The translations under genes were made by a program, and so were the position numbers. DNA of 64,000 bases from Polytrichum commune (lineage: Eukaryota > Streptophyta > Polytrichopsida > Polytrichales > Polytrichaceae), in assembly GCA_950295325.1 (NCBI GenBank), contig OX485807.1, positions 42,872,440-42,936,439 of the forward strand, read 5' to 3'. Positions within the stretch are counted from its first letter, which is position 1; every line of letters begins with the position of its first letter. Shown in pieces: positions 13,070-22,604 of this stretch. The notes below the pieces were generated by a model, which did not search any database, was not told the origin of the DNA, and was given only the letters and a program-made list of their open reading frames with translations.

Positions 13070-13301
13070 TTAGCCTAAATTAGAACCTTTTCCAAACTTC
13101 GTAATGATGTCTTCATAAAAGAACTTTGCCGTAGATTTTGCAGTGTTATCTTTCAGAGCTATTGCCTTTACCCATTTGGTAGTGTAGTTTGTGGCGGTGA
13201 TGATGTAGTGATTTTTAACATGTCTTGCAGGAGGATCGATAGGCCCCATAAAGTCCAAACCCCATCGTTGGAAAACCTCCGTTGGCATGCATCAAATGCA
13301 C
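13070..13301 (-). pseudogene. Gypsy integrase core, truncated
   Basis: The minus frame reads RWGLDFMGPIDPPARH, which holds the first catalytic Asp, then YIITATNYTTKWVKAIA and FFYEDIITKFG, in the order seen in Ty3/gypsy integrases. The family then expects a block with the second catalytic Asp and, about 35 residues on, the Glu. Here the frame runs into a stop after FGKG and that block is missing, so the integrase lacks two of its three catalytic residues. This is the 3' end of the gypsy relic as far as I can follow it; no C-terminal domain or 3' LTR was seen. Confidence 0.85.
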
Positions 13302-13691
13302 TCATTTTGATACCTTAGGTCCTATCCTCTGACATATGTCACATTGCTTGCAGTACAAGTAGACATTTTTCTTCCTTATTGGCCACCAATATAATATTGT
13401 TAGAATTTTATGTAGGATAAGGTTGGCGGAGAAATGTCCTCCCGCAGCTTTTTCATATGCTTCCGCTATAATTGCAGTGGTAAGTGGTCTTGCCACGCAC
13501 TTCTTATGCATGCCATCCGGTCCTTCCTTCATCAAAATTTTGTTTTCTTCTAATAAGTAGGGCCTAGTTGTAATCGTGATTTGTTATTGTTGTGTCACTG
13601 TAGCTTTTACAATCAGTCTTTCATTATCTAAATATTCTATATAAGGTAACCTCTAGTCATCATGATCCATTGCGGCTAATACTAGGATGGC
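13302..13691 (-). pseudogene. Gypsy H2C2 zinc-binding module 3
   Basis: Read on the minus strand, this is the third copy of a module of about 110 residues: a DWRLPYIEYL-like start (its Trp codon is now TAG), a PYLLEENKILMKEGPDG centre, then AGGHFSANLILHKIL, YWWPIRKKN and YCKQCDICQ. The last part is the Integrase_H2C2 motif, with two Cys pairs and the second His. The first His position is Tyr. A second in-frame stop lies in the linker. The integrase core follows directly. The module was separated from module 2 by the solo LTR at 13,697-15,625. Confidence 0.8.
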
Positions 13692-13696
13692 ACGGC

Positions 13697-15625
13697 TGTG
13701 AGACCGATTTTTTGGCTATCGCCTGGCCGAATTAGGCCACTTCAAAAATCTGATGAGATTCATCCGGCAAATAGACTTCCAGCGGCAACTGCAGCGGCAT
13801 TAGGAGGCAATGGCCGGCAAGAAGCAGTTACAGCTTCTAACTGACTCCTCCCCCCTCGTCAGCTCAAGGTGGAGGCAAGCCAAGAGATAGGCAGGCTATT
13901 TGCAATCGTAGAATCCGACATAGTCTCCTAGTTTTTAGCAATAGGCTGCGGCACATCAAATCTCAGTGATTGAGTCTGAGCGCCCTTAGTCCCTCCGAGA
14001 AGGAGTTTTTAGCAATAGACAGGAAAGAACTGTGGGATACAGTCTTTGACAATGTTACTGTTGTATGCAAGTAACATTTTGATGAGTATGAGTCTTGTGG
14101 TTGTGCAATGTGATTGTATGGGCAATAAGTGATTAAAGAAGAGTCCTGGTTGTGAGAGCAGGGCAAGTTGTCTGAAGTGGAAGTAAGTGTAGTCAAGAGT
14201 AATGATAAGCAGTAAAATGTGTGTCCTAGGATGAAACCAGCCAAGAGGGCAAAAAAATAGTTGGAGCGTAAAATCTGGAGTGTCATCAAGTCCTGTGAAG
14301 TAAAAGGAAGAATTAGTCGGCGCAGCAGTATGCCAAAGAGTGGAAGCCTGATTATCGAGAGGTTAAGTTAAGTTCAGAGAATTATACCAAGGCTATAGGC
14401 TGTTTGAGAGAGAGAAAATAAAGCTGTCAGAATGTGAGAGACCCCTACAAGGCAATAGTCTCTAGAGGCAGCGAAACCAGCAAGACTATGTGTAGTGTTG
14501 AATTGAGGTATCTGGCTAGCGAGTGGCCGCACCCTGGAAGAGCCAAAGTCATGGGCAAGAGGCAAGAATGAGAGGCGAGTGAAAGATAGAGAAGTAGGCA
14601 GTAACCTTGAGGGTATGGCCAGTCTCCCAGAGAGAGAGAGAGTGTAAAGACAGACTAGCGAGACAACCATAGTCTGAAGCCGTTGGGATAAAGGTGAAAC
14701 CAGGGAGTGGTCAGGTCGAAGCTATTAGTCTAAGGAGAGACGAAAGGGCCATAGCCTGAGAGACTTAGACTAAACAGCCGTGAGAGAAGACGGAGAGGCC
14801 AATAGGCGAGCGTTACAGACTGAGAGGCCTGGGAAGGGCAAGACTTTACAGGAGAGAATAAGAGAGATTACAGTCGAGTCGGAGGATGAGGACTGACCTC
14901 ACCTTAGGGTAGTTACCCCACAATAGGATATCGCTTGGGTACGTCAACAGAATATCGCCAGCTAGAGTAGAGGATAATGTGTAGACTAGAGAGAAAATAA
15001 CATGGGTAGCCATCAAATACCGCATGAGAGAAGACTGACTACCTTGTAAATCCTTTGCATGAAGTAAAATAAAGAATTAAGGAATATCGCCTTATAAATA
15101 CACAGGCACATTTGATGTACTAATAAGATGTATGCTTCTTTGAGACGTATGGCCAGGTCTGTTGAAGGAGGAAGATGGAAGTTACAATTTCCGAAGACTT
15201 ACCGGGTAAACTGTGAATGAATTAATAAGAAACAATTTGAATTGATTGCAAGCATAATACCTCACACATAAAGACAAAGAAGATTACTCAAAAGACGTGT
15301 TCTGGATGCGTAGTCCTGCCTAAGAGTTAGTGCCTACTCGCCAAGCTAAGAGCTTCACGACTGAATTAGGTCTGAACCTTAGAAACGATAGTACCTACCT
15401 TGAAGATAGGACTGACCGCACTCACGACAAAGCCATCACATGTGAACTAAGAATAATGAAATAAGTTAAGATGAAAGGAGATAAAGAATGAGAATCTACC
15501 CCTAAATGTTATTAAGAACCTTAATCCAATGTGACAATTAACCCTTATAGACACTATCTCAGTCTTCCTGGAGACTTTGTTCCCTGGGTTTTGTTGTTTT
15601 AAAGTCATAGCAAAAACTTACTACA
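13697..15625 (-). mobile_element. Solo LTR, 1,929 bp, inserted in gypsy integrase
   Basis: On the minus strand it runs from TGTAGTAAG to CTCACA, and it is flanked by the 5-bp target duplication ACGGC (13,692-13,696 and 15,626-15,630). The gypsy reading resumes on both sides. About 350 bp at its right end match the solo LTR at 8,447-9,211 in reverse complement. A polypurine GAGAGAGAG run lies at about 14,632-14,642. I found no coding domain, so it is a solo LTR or a very short non-autonomous element. Confidence 0.85.
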
Positions 15626-15630
15626 ACGGC

Positions 15631-15970
15631 TCACACCTATCTTTTCATTGTGGCATTGTGGCTTGCATGATTGGTAATTGATGTCACATGCAAAGTATAC
15701 CTCCGTATGAATAATAAGCCACCAATAAGGGCCAATGAGCACTAGTTGCCATGTTAGATCTGTACTTAAATGTTTTCTTCCTTGGTGATCATGTAGCCTT
15801 CTTACTAAGGTCTTTACTTCTTCTTCGTTGATACATATTTTGACTTGTCCATTTGGCATTATCTTCTTTAATTCTCCTTCCTCCATGAAGAACGTTCTAC
15901 TCCAATAGGACATTTTTTGTAATTCCTTCTTGGACGCCCCATTTCAAGTAAGGGTTCCGTTAGTTAAGTA
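15631..15970 (-). pseudogene. Gypsy H2C2 zinc-binding module 2
   Basis: Directly continuous in frame with module 1 except for two stop codons (after IPYV and after GTLT). It reads YLTNGTLT, KKELQKMSYW, EEGELKKIMPNGQVKICI, LVRRLHDHQGRKHLST, then IGPYWW and YFACDINYQSC. This matches module 1 over its whole length, including the linker before the zinc site. The first Cys pair is distorted (C-x6-C instead of C-x2-C). The frame is cut by the solo LTR at 15,625. Confidence 0.75.
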
Positions 15971-16463
15971 CTAAACATAAGGAATTCTCCAATCCTTGTC
16001 ATGCTTTGGTTTTGCTAGTTGTAAATGCTCGTTCTTCTTTGTGATTTTATTTTCACTTCCTAAGTCTTTTATCGATTTTTGTTCGTCCTCTGGTTCCTTT
16101 CTTTTGATCCTTCCTTCATTTCTTTCTAAGCATAATGGACATTGTTTGCAATATTCCCATAGATTCTTCCTTCGTGTTGGCCACCAATAGGGTGTTACCA
16201 ATATTTGATGCCAAGTCTGTTAAAGGGGATGGTGTATCCCCTCTTGCTCGTGAGCTTCACTAATGACCTCCTCTATGATATCTCCATATATGCATGTCTT
16301 CACTTGTCCACTTGGGCTAACTCTCATTAATTTCCCATTATCTAGTATGTATGGTGTGTTCATCCTTCGAATTCTACTTTATTCTTCTTTAGTTGCCTCT
16401 GGTGAAAGTAATCCTCCATGTGTTAGGTATTTCACAAATGGTGATTTCCAATCTTCCTTGGGT
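15971..16463 (-). pseudogene. Gypsy H2C2 zinc-binding module 1
   Basis: This follows the RNase H end. After one stop or frame change the minus strand reads DWKSPFVKYLTHGGLL, YILDNGKLMRVSPSGQVK, EEVISEAHEQEGIHH, then VTPYWWPTRRKNLWEYCKQC and PLC, the H2C2 pattern of retroelement integrases. A Lys/Glu-rich linker leads into module 2. In ordinary gypsy elements one such module is followed by the integrase core; here two more modules come first. Confidence 0.8.
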
Positions 16464-16717
16464 TTAATCCAGAAATTGATCGGCAACTCCTTTTGTTGGT
16501 TTACCACTTTCTATTCTAGATAGATGGTCCGCCATCACATGTTTCCATCTTGAACAATAAATTGCTTCGAAGTCATATTCTTGTAATAACAACATCCATC
16601 TAGCGATTCTTCCTGACACCACTGGCCGGTTGATCAAGTATAACAAGGCTCGATGGTCGACATAGAAGATGAAATGGTTAGCTAGAAAATAATGACGGAA
16701 TTTCTGTACCCAATTGA
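16464..16717 (-). pseudogene. Gypsy RNase H domain, C-terminal part
   Basis: The minus frame reads NWVQKFRHYFLANHF, FYVDHRALLYLINRP (the conserved DH-A-L-YL block), ARWMLLLQEYDFEAIY and ADHLSRIESGKP. This is the end of the reverse transcriptase-RNase H polyprotein. Its N-terminal half continues at 19,112 across the hAT-like element. The two halves share the target sequence AACAATGA at the break. Confidence 0.9.
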
Positions 16718-16951
16718 TCATTGTTCCCGGGTAGGGCACTCGCGAAAATTTATTAAACAATGTGAGAAAGAATGTAGGGTATTTTTTATTCATTTGTGAG
16801 AGAATTTATACAATTCTTCGATATAATGAAGCACCTCTTCAATTACAAAGTTGTGTGTATAAAAAATTAAGGGTACCATATAATGCATCAATTTATCTAA
16901 TTCTTTTAATCTAAAATAGGGTTGGGAATAGTAGGTAGAGAAAAAAATATT

Positions 16952-17340
16952 GAGGTAGAGGTATACAATGCATTTTATGGTGGTCAATGGATGAAAAACT
17001 ATCCATTTTCAATCCAAATTCCTGAATGAAAAATTTGGATGACAAGGGTTTTGGTACATTGTTTGATGTCTTCAGTCTAGACATGGTTTATTGAATTTTC
17101 ACTACAAACTTTCAAGAGTCCTATGATTCGTCATTCATGGGGTCAAATATAAAGATTACAAGGAACATAGGGTACTAGAAACTAGTTCACTTGCTACTTT
17201 ATAAATACAAATAAGGTCATCTACAATGACAAAATTTAGATTTATCTGTACTGATAGGGTGTAAAGAATTCCAATTTCTTAGATAAATAGCCCCATGACA
17301 AATACCCTTCCGTTGCACATGGGTTATTAAATACATGTAT
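16952..17340 (+). repeat. 389-bp tandem unit, copy 1, inside hAT-like element
   Basis: Runs from GAGGTAGAGGTATACAATGC to ATTAAATACATGTAT and is followed at once by a second copy with a few percent difference (17,341-17,605 plus 18,972-19,099). The second copy abuts the right terminal repeat. Confidence 0.85.
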
Positions 17341-17605
17341 GAGGCAGAGGTATACAATGCATTTTATGGTGGTTAATGGATGAAAAACTATCCATTTTCA
17401 ATCCAAATTCCTAAATCAAAAATTTGGATGATGAGGGTTTTGTTACATTGTTTGATGTCTTCAGTCTAGATATGGTTTATTGAATTTTCACTGCAAACTT
17501 TCAAGAGTCCTATGATTCGTCATTCATGGCGTCAAATATAAAAATTATAAGGAACATAGGGTACTGGAAACTAGTTCACTTGCGACTTTATAAATACAAA
17601 TAGGG

Positions 17606-18533
17606 TGTGAGGCCAAACCACCCACCCTTAAGCGTCCTAGTCCGGGTGAGGGAATGGGTATCACATTCATGTTCACATAGCTCCCTCTTACCAACTTCAT
17701 AAAACTCCAATTCAATTTCCATCAATTCTTGCACACCGATTTATTCCATAATAAGAATACAAGCATTAAAAATGCTCTTCTCCGTTTATCCCTTTCCTCC
17801 TACACTAATTCACAACCCCACAATCCAATCCCTACTAAGCTCATTCCCTTATGCCACCCTCTAAGTTATGTGAATCCGACTCCGCTAATTCACTAGTGAA
17901 TTAAGCTCTTAGTTAAATCTTCCCCCCCCCCTTTTCTAATTGAGTAGCCCCCATAGTAGGTGACCTTAGTCTCTTCCCATACCCGGCCGGCTCACAACCG
18001 GTCCCCTCGATGTCCATACCCGGACCAGCAGCTCCTAAGCTCGGCCAGCAGTCCCCCAACAGAATTCCACTAAGCCCTTAAGCTCGGACCAACATCTCCT
18101 AAGCTTGGCAGCAGTCCCAACCTGAAACCACAATTTCCAACAAAATTCCACCAAGCCCTTAAGCTCGGCCAGCAGTCCCCCAACATAATTCCACTAAGCC
18201 CTTAAGCTCGGACCAGCAGCTCCTAAGCTCGGCCAGCAGTCCCCCAACAGAATTCCACTAAACCCTTAAGCTCGGCCAGCAGCTCCTAAGCTCGGCCAGC
18301 AGTCCCCCAACAGAATTCCACTAAACCCTTAAGCTCGGACCAGCAACTCCTAAGCTCGGCCAGCAGTCCCAACCGGAACCACAATCTCCCAACAAAATTC
18401 CACTAAACCCCCTACCTAATTCGCCTACCTAATTCCACTAATTCCACCAATTCCCCTACCTAATTCCACTAATTCCACTAAGTCCCCTACCTAATTCCCA
18501 CATTTTTTCCGAGCTCTAAGAGCTCAACTTCCT

Positions 18534-18585
<52 letters not shown>

Positions 18586-18966
18586 GAAGAGAGAAAAAGA
18601 AGAGAGGAGAGAAGAGGAGGAAAGGGCACCCAAAACCACAAACCCCTTAACCCTCTCCTACTTAGTAGGACCTTATCCTATCCACTAAACCCTCACCCCC
18701 TAAACCAACAAGATAGATCCCAATTCAAACACTTAAACCCAAGGACCTTCCCCTTGCTTCATCAAACACTACTCACTTAACCAACACACTCCCTAGTGCC
18801 ACTAAGCTTCTAATTAACCACACAAAATAGGCTTAAGGCCTAAAACATAAATCCACACCAAGCCTCATTCTTTTTATACTTTTTGATATTTCAATAATGA
18901 CCTCAAATGCAATTCTAAATAAGTTCTAAACATAAAACAAATATGAGCAACCATTTTGGGCTCATA
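17606..18966 (+). mobile_element. Solo LTR (TGTGAGGCC family), copy 1
   Basis: Starts TGTGAGGCCAAACC and ends TTTTGGGCTCATA (the final CA has become TA), with the 5-bp target duplication TAGGG (17,601-17,605 and 18,967-18,971). It contains a minisatellite at about 17,995-18,390, with units of roughly 60 bp built from CCTAAGCTCGGCCAGCAGTC-like words, then an AATTCCACTAATT array and a GA microsatellite at 18,540-18,580. The same family occurs at 23,430 and, reversed, at 43,328. Confidence 0.9.
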
Positions 18967-19111
18967 TAGGGTCATCTAAAATGACAAAATTTAGATTTAT
19001 TTGTACTGATAGGGTGTAAAGAATTCCAATTTCTTAGATAAATAGCCCCATGATAAATACCCTTCCGTCGCACTTGGGTTATTAAATACATGTATGAGTG
19101 CCCTACCCGGG

Positions 19112-19901
19112 TCATTGTTAGGGCTTCTCTCTCAGTAGTGCTGTAATTCTTTCCGCACTATTTAAAAGTCTACTAGCATAGTAGATCGGAGAATCCATTT
19201 TCCCATAGATGTTTTGTGCCAACACCGCGCCCTTAGCTACATTTGACGTATCACAATGTATGTGGAACTCCATTGTCCAATTTGGGCACACAAATATCGG
19301 GGTCGATGTTAAAATTCATTTGACTTAATCAAACATACGTTGGCATTCCTCCGTCCATTCATACTTTTCTCCTTCTTGAGTGGCGAGTATAAATGTCGCG
19401 TATTCTCGGCATACATCCAAATGAACCTTCTATGGTATGTAGCTGCTCTAAGAAACCTTCTCAATCCCGTCACATTTGATGGAGATGGTATATTTGCAAT
19501 CACTCCAATCTTCTTAGGGTTCACAAGTAGGCCTTCTTTGCATACTACGTGACCTAGTAGTCTTCCCGAGCTGACCCATATCATGCATTTTTTCTGGATT
19601 TAAGCTAAGTCCATTTTCCCGACATTTTTGTAGACATAACTTTATGTGTTGGAGATGTTCATCCTTGCTTCCATAGATGCTAAAGTCATCAAGAAACACC
19701 TTCGTGAACTTATCTAAGTACTCCGCAAATATCTCCATTACTGCTCTTTGAAAGGTTGCCGGCGCACTCATCAACCCAAAGGACATTACTTGATATGCGA
19801 ATGCTCCCCATTCAATACTTCCCCATAATGAAGCAAGTCTTGAGTTGATCTTCCGGCGCTATATGTATTTGATTGTAGCCACTGAATCCGTCCATAAGAG
19901 A
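19112..19901 (-). pseudogene. Gypsy reverse transcriptase palm and start of RNase H
   Basis: On the minus strand the frame resumes right after the CACTA insertion with SLMDGFSGYNQIHIA, which holds the first catalytic Asp, then MSFGLMSAPATFQRAV and KVFLDDFSIYG, the FLDD form of the catalytic box. LLGHVVCKEGLLVNPKKI and a GLRRFL-type connection follow, then an RNase H start ending NYSTTEREALTM. Frame changes occur at about 19,800 and within 19,520-19,600, so it is no longer translatable as one protein. The N-terminal part of the domain lies at 39,708 upward, beyond the CACTA element. Confidence 0.92.
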
Positions 19902-19918
19902 ATACACTACTAGAGAAT

Positions 19919-22604
19919 CTGTGACCACAACAACAGAAATGCAACACAAAACAGTTGAGGATTTCTGTCGTTTCGGTCGCGTTGTGGGGGTCATTCTTCA
20001 ACATGGATCTGTTGTGAGAAATCTGTTGAACCGGTCATTTACTGGAGGCTTACCCAAACTTCGAGGCCTGCCAACGCAGACTTCGTTTGCTTACGAAGCA
20101 ATCCAGGTGGCAGTGATAGCCACGTCAATGTGTTTGGCCATGTAGATTACTTAGCTCCACTGGAAATTATCCAGTCATTTATCTTCTTTTTTCACCAATT
20201 AATGCGGTGAGGCCATGTGTCACGTAGGTAAGCAAAGTTCACTATTAGGGGTCAGGGCACATTTATGTGAATGTACTTCTGCAATTGGTGTCAGAACTGT
20301 ATTTTCAGGACGTCGTCAGGATTCTGACGGGTGCACAAATGGACGTTCGGTGGTGGCTATAGCCAGCTGGTTTAAAAAAAAAAGTTTACATGTCCTGCTT
20401 TGATATGCCTCCAAAACTTCACCCTAGGTTGACGCGTGGAATTAATAGTGAACAAGTCAATTTTATTTCAATATGACAAGCTAATTACATTTTCCTATGA
20501 AGGATTTGAGGATGCCGTCAGAGTGCCTGCCACATCCATCGTGAAGCCCACATCCCTAACCCCAGCTGTAGGATTGCAATTCCAGCATCAAAGCTCAAAG
20601 AATCTACCACATCCACATTTCAAAGCTTCCCTTGCTATCAATGTGGGGCTTACATCCTGCCAGCCTATACAACTACTATCGCGTATATTATTGTGCTACA
20701 TGTACTAAAGTGTTCGCCTATATTCCACATCTCCCTATTCCCGTTTCTCCATCTTCAGTCACTCTTTGCAACACCCAAGCATCGATCCGGGCTATTTCCA
20801 GCCTTCTCTGCAAATATTGTCTAACACTGCTGTATGTGCATGTCTGTAGCATTGGGAAGACCGTTAATTTGAACGCTCCCATGCTGCGTTCATGAGAAGT
20901 CCATGTCATTGACCACGCCTCTGCATACTGCAACAAGCATCATTATGCCCCACTACATAGATGCCCTGCTCACTTTCAGCTGTATAACGGTAAACCATAT
21001 ACTGGACATATTGTTCTCAGTACAACAAAACTCTTAGGATTGGGAACAGTGCACATAGAAATTGGAATGTCACCTACCATGTTTGTATAAACACTAACAC
21101 TTTTGGGCATTACTTCAACGCTTACTATGTCTTGCTGTCGCCTTCCTCCAACAATCGCATCTCTGCAAATCAGGCAATTTCATTTATTCCGTTCTTTCCT
21201 TAAAACATGGGTTTCTCTATACATACATTGCGTCCCAATTCAATAAAACATGGCAATAAAACATATAATCCAGGTCTTCATACTCTGTTCGACTTGGACC
21301 ACGGTAATCTGTAATTTCTGTATGTACATAGAGGCAATCTTAGAACGATGCTCCGTACCTGTAATCCATAACAACAACTCCCACGCTCACTTACTCCATG
21401 TTCACATGGAGTTCGTTGCACCTGCACGGAACAACTAAAACCCGCCAAAATGCTAAGGTGAAATTTACAGTTTTTACTGTACTTGCAGTACTCATACCAT
21501 ATCTCCCGTGCATGGGGTGGGAGACCTTATGCTGCCTGGCCTACCGCCGTCCAAGAATTATCCTGTACAATCACCATTTAGCATCCTTCATCAAGTAATT
21601 CCTCGAAGAGTGCTCCAGCGTCTCCCAGCTTTACGAAACAATCTTCCCTTACCGCGAGCAACTTTGTTTGTAAAAAAAGACATTCTTGGTCGCCATTGAT
21701 GTATGCCATGCACATTGCCACCTCCTAACGCAGAGGGCATCCACTTCAAATGTCCTGCAAAAAAATCAAAACCTCCCGAATTGCATGCCAATCAGTTAGC
21801 GAATATGTGATCCTCTTGGGTGTCTAACACTTACTGCATTTAACAATTTTGTGCGCCCCTCACAACTTCAGGGATTATGGGAGTGAATCGTCCGACTGAC
21901 GTGGCTGTGATTTCATATCATCGTTGATTCCATGGACAACGAGGATACGTATTACTGTACGAACCACCTGTCAAAATCACAGCATCCACTGTTACTGGCC
22001 GGATACAGTCTTACAAACAAATACACCGTTTCCACATTAACAAACTTGGTATGACATACATTTGTCTGTTGGAGATAACTGCTCTTCATACCAAACACCC
22101 TGTTCTCCTCATCTCTCTGACCGTAAAATAAAAATAGGGCTAGTTTTTGCACATTTGTTCGCCAGCCCCAAGTCCAAAAGCTTGCTCCTCTTTACATTTC
22201 ATAGATTGCCACGTACTGGTATCAAAACATTACGTGCAAATGGGACCTGGAAAATACATAGCACTGACTACATTATGTATGGCATACAAAAAATAACCCG
22301 TATCTTCCCATCATCTACTCTTCATTGCCAATCTTCAACTTTGGTCCCACGTTCTCCATTGTCGGATCCAGCTGCCAAATACCTGCTTCTTCCTCTAAGT
22401 CCTTACCATTGCACGCCTCTGTGTTGTGAATGGATCTCCATGTCACCCCTAGCCAGCAAAACCCATTGTCACCTCCGTTAGAGTTCCGGACTTAAATCCC
22501 ATCACCAAAACCACCAGCTCCCAACCAAAAGCATTTTAGTGCTCGCGATTCTGATAAGTGCACGTTAAGATAGGGTAGCTCACATTACTTACCTTCTGGC
22601 CCGT
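19919..22604. other. CACTA left subterminal region, non-coding
   Basis: About 2.7 kb between the left terminus and the end of the nearest gene. Frames here are short and none resembles a known domain. The first 60 bp contain GACCACAACAACAGAAAT and related CAACA words shared with the right end and with the small CACTA elements. Confidence 0.6.

Larger units (their letters stand above)
16726..19111. mobile_element. hAT-like DNA transposon, non-autonomous, 2,386 bp
   Basis: Perfect 16-bp terminal inverted repeats CCCGGGTAGGGCACTC are flanked by an 8-bp target duplication (plus strand TCATTGTT at 16,718-16,725 and 19,112-19,119). It interrupts the RNase H domain of the gypsy element. The inside has no transposase. 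It holds two tandem copies of a 389-bp unit (16,952-17,340 and 17,341-19,099), and the second copy is split by a solo LTR (17,606-18,966). TSD length and G-rich ends match the MITEs at 9,613, 44,683, 56,256 and 62,979; the end of the 56,256 copy (CCCGGGGAGGGCAGTG) is nearly the same. Confidence 0.9.

Noticed and set aside
15996-16523. Plus-strand frames opposite the gypsy integrase
   Set aside because: They are antisense to clear H2C2 and RNase H sequence on the minus strand.
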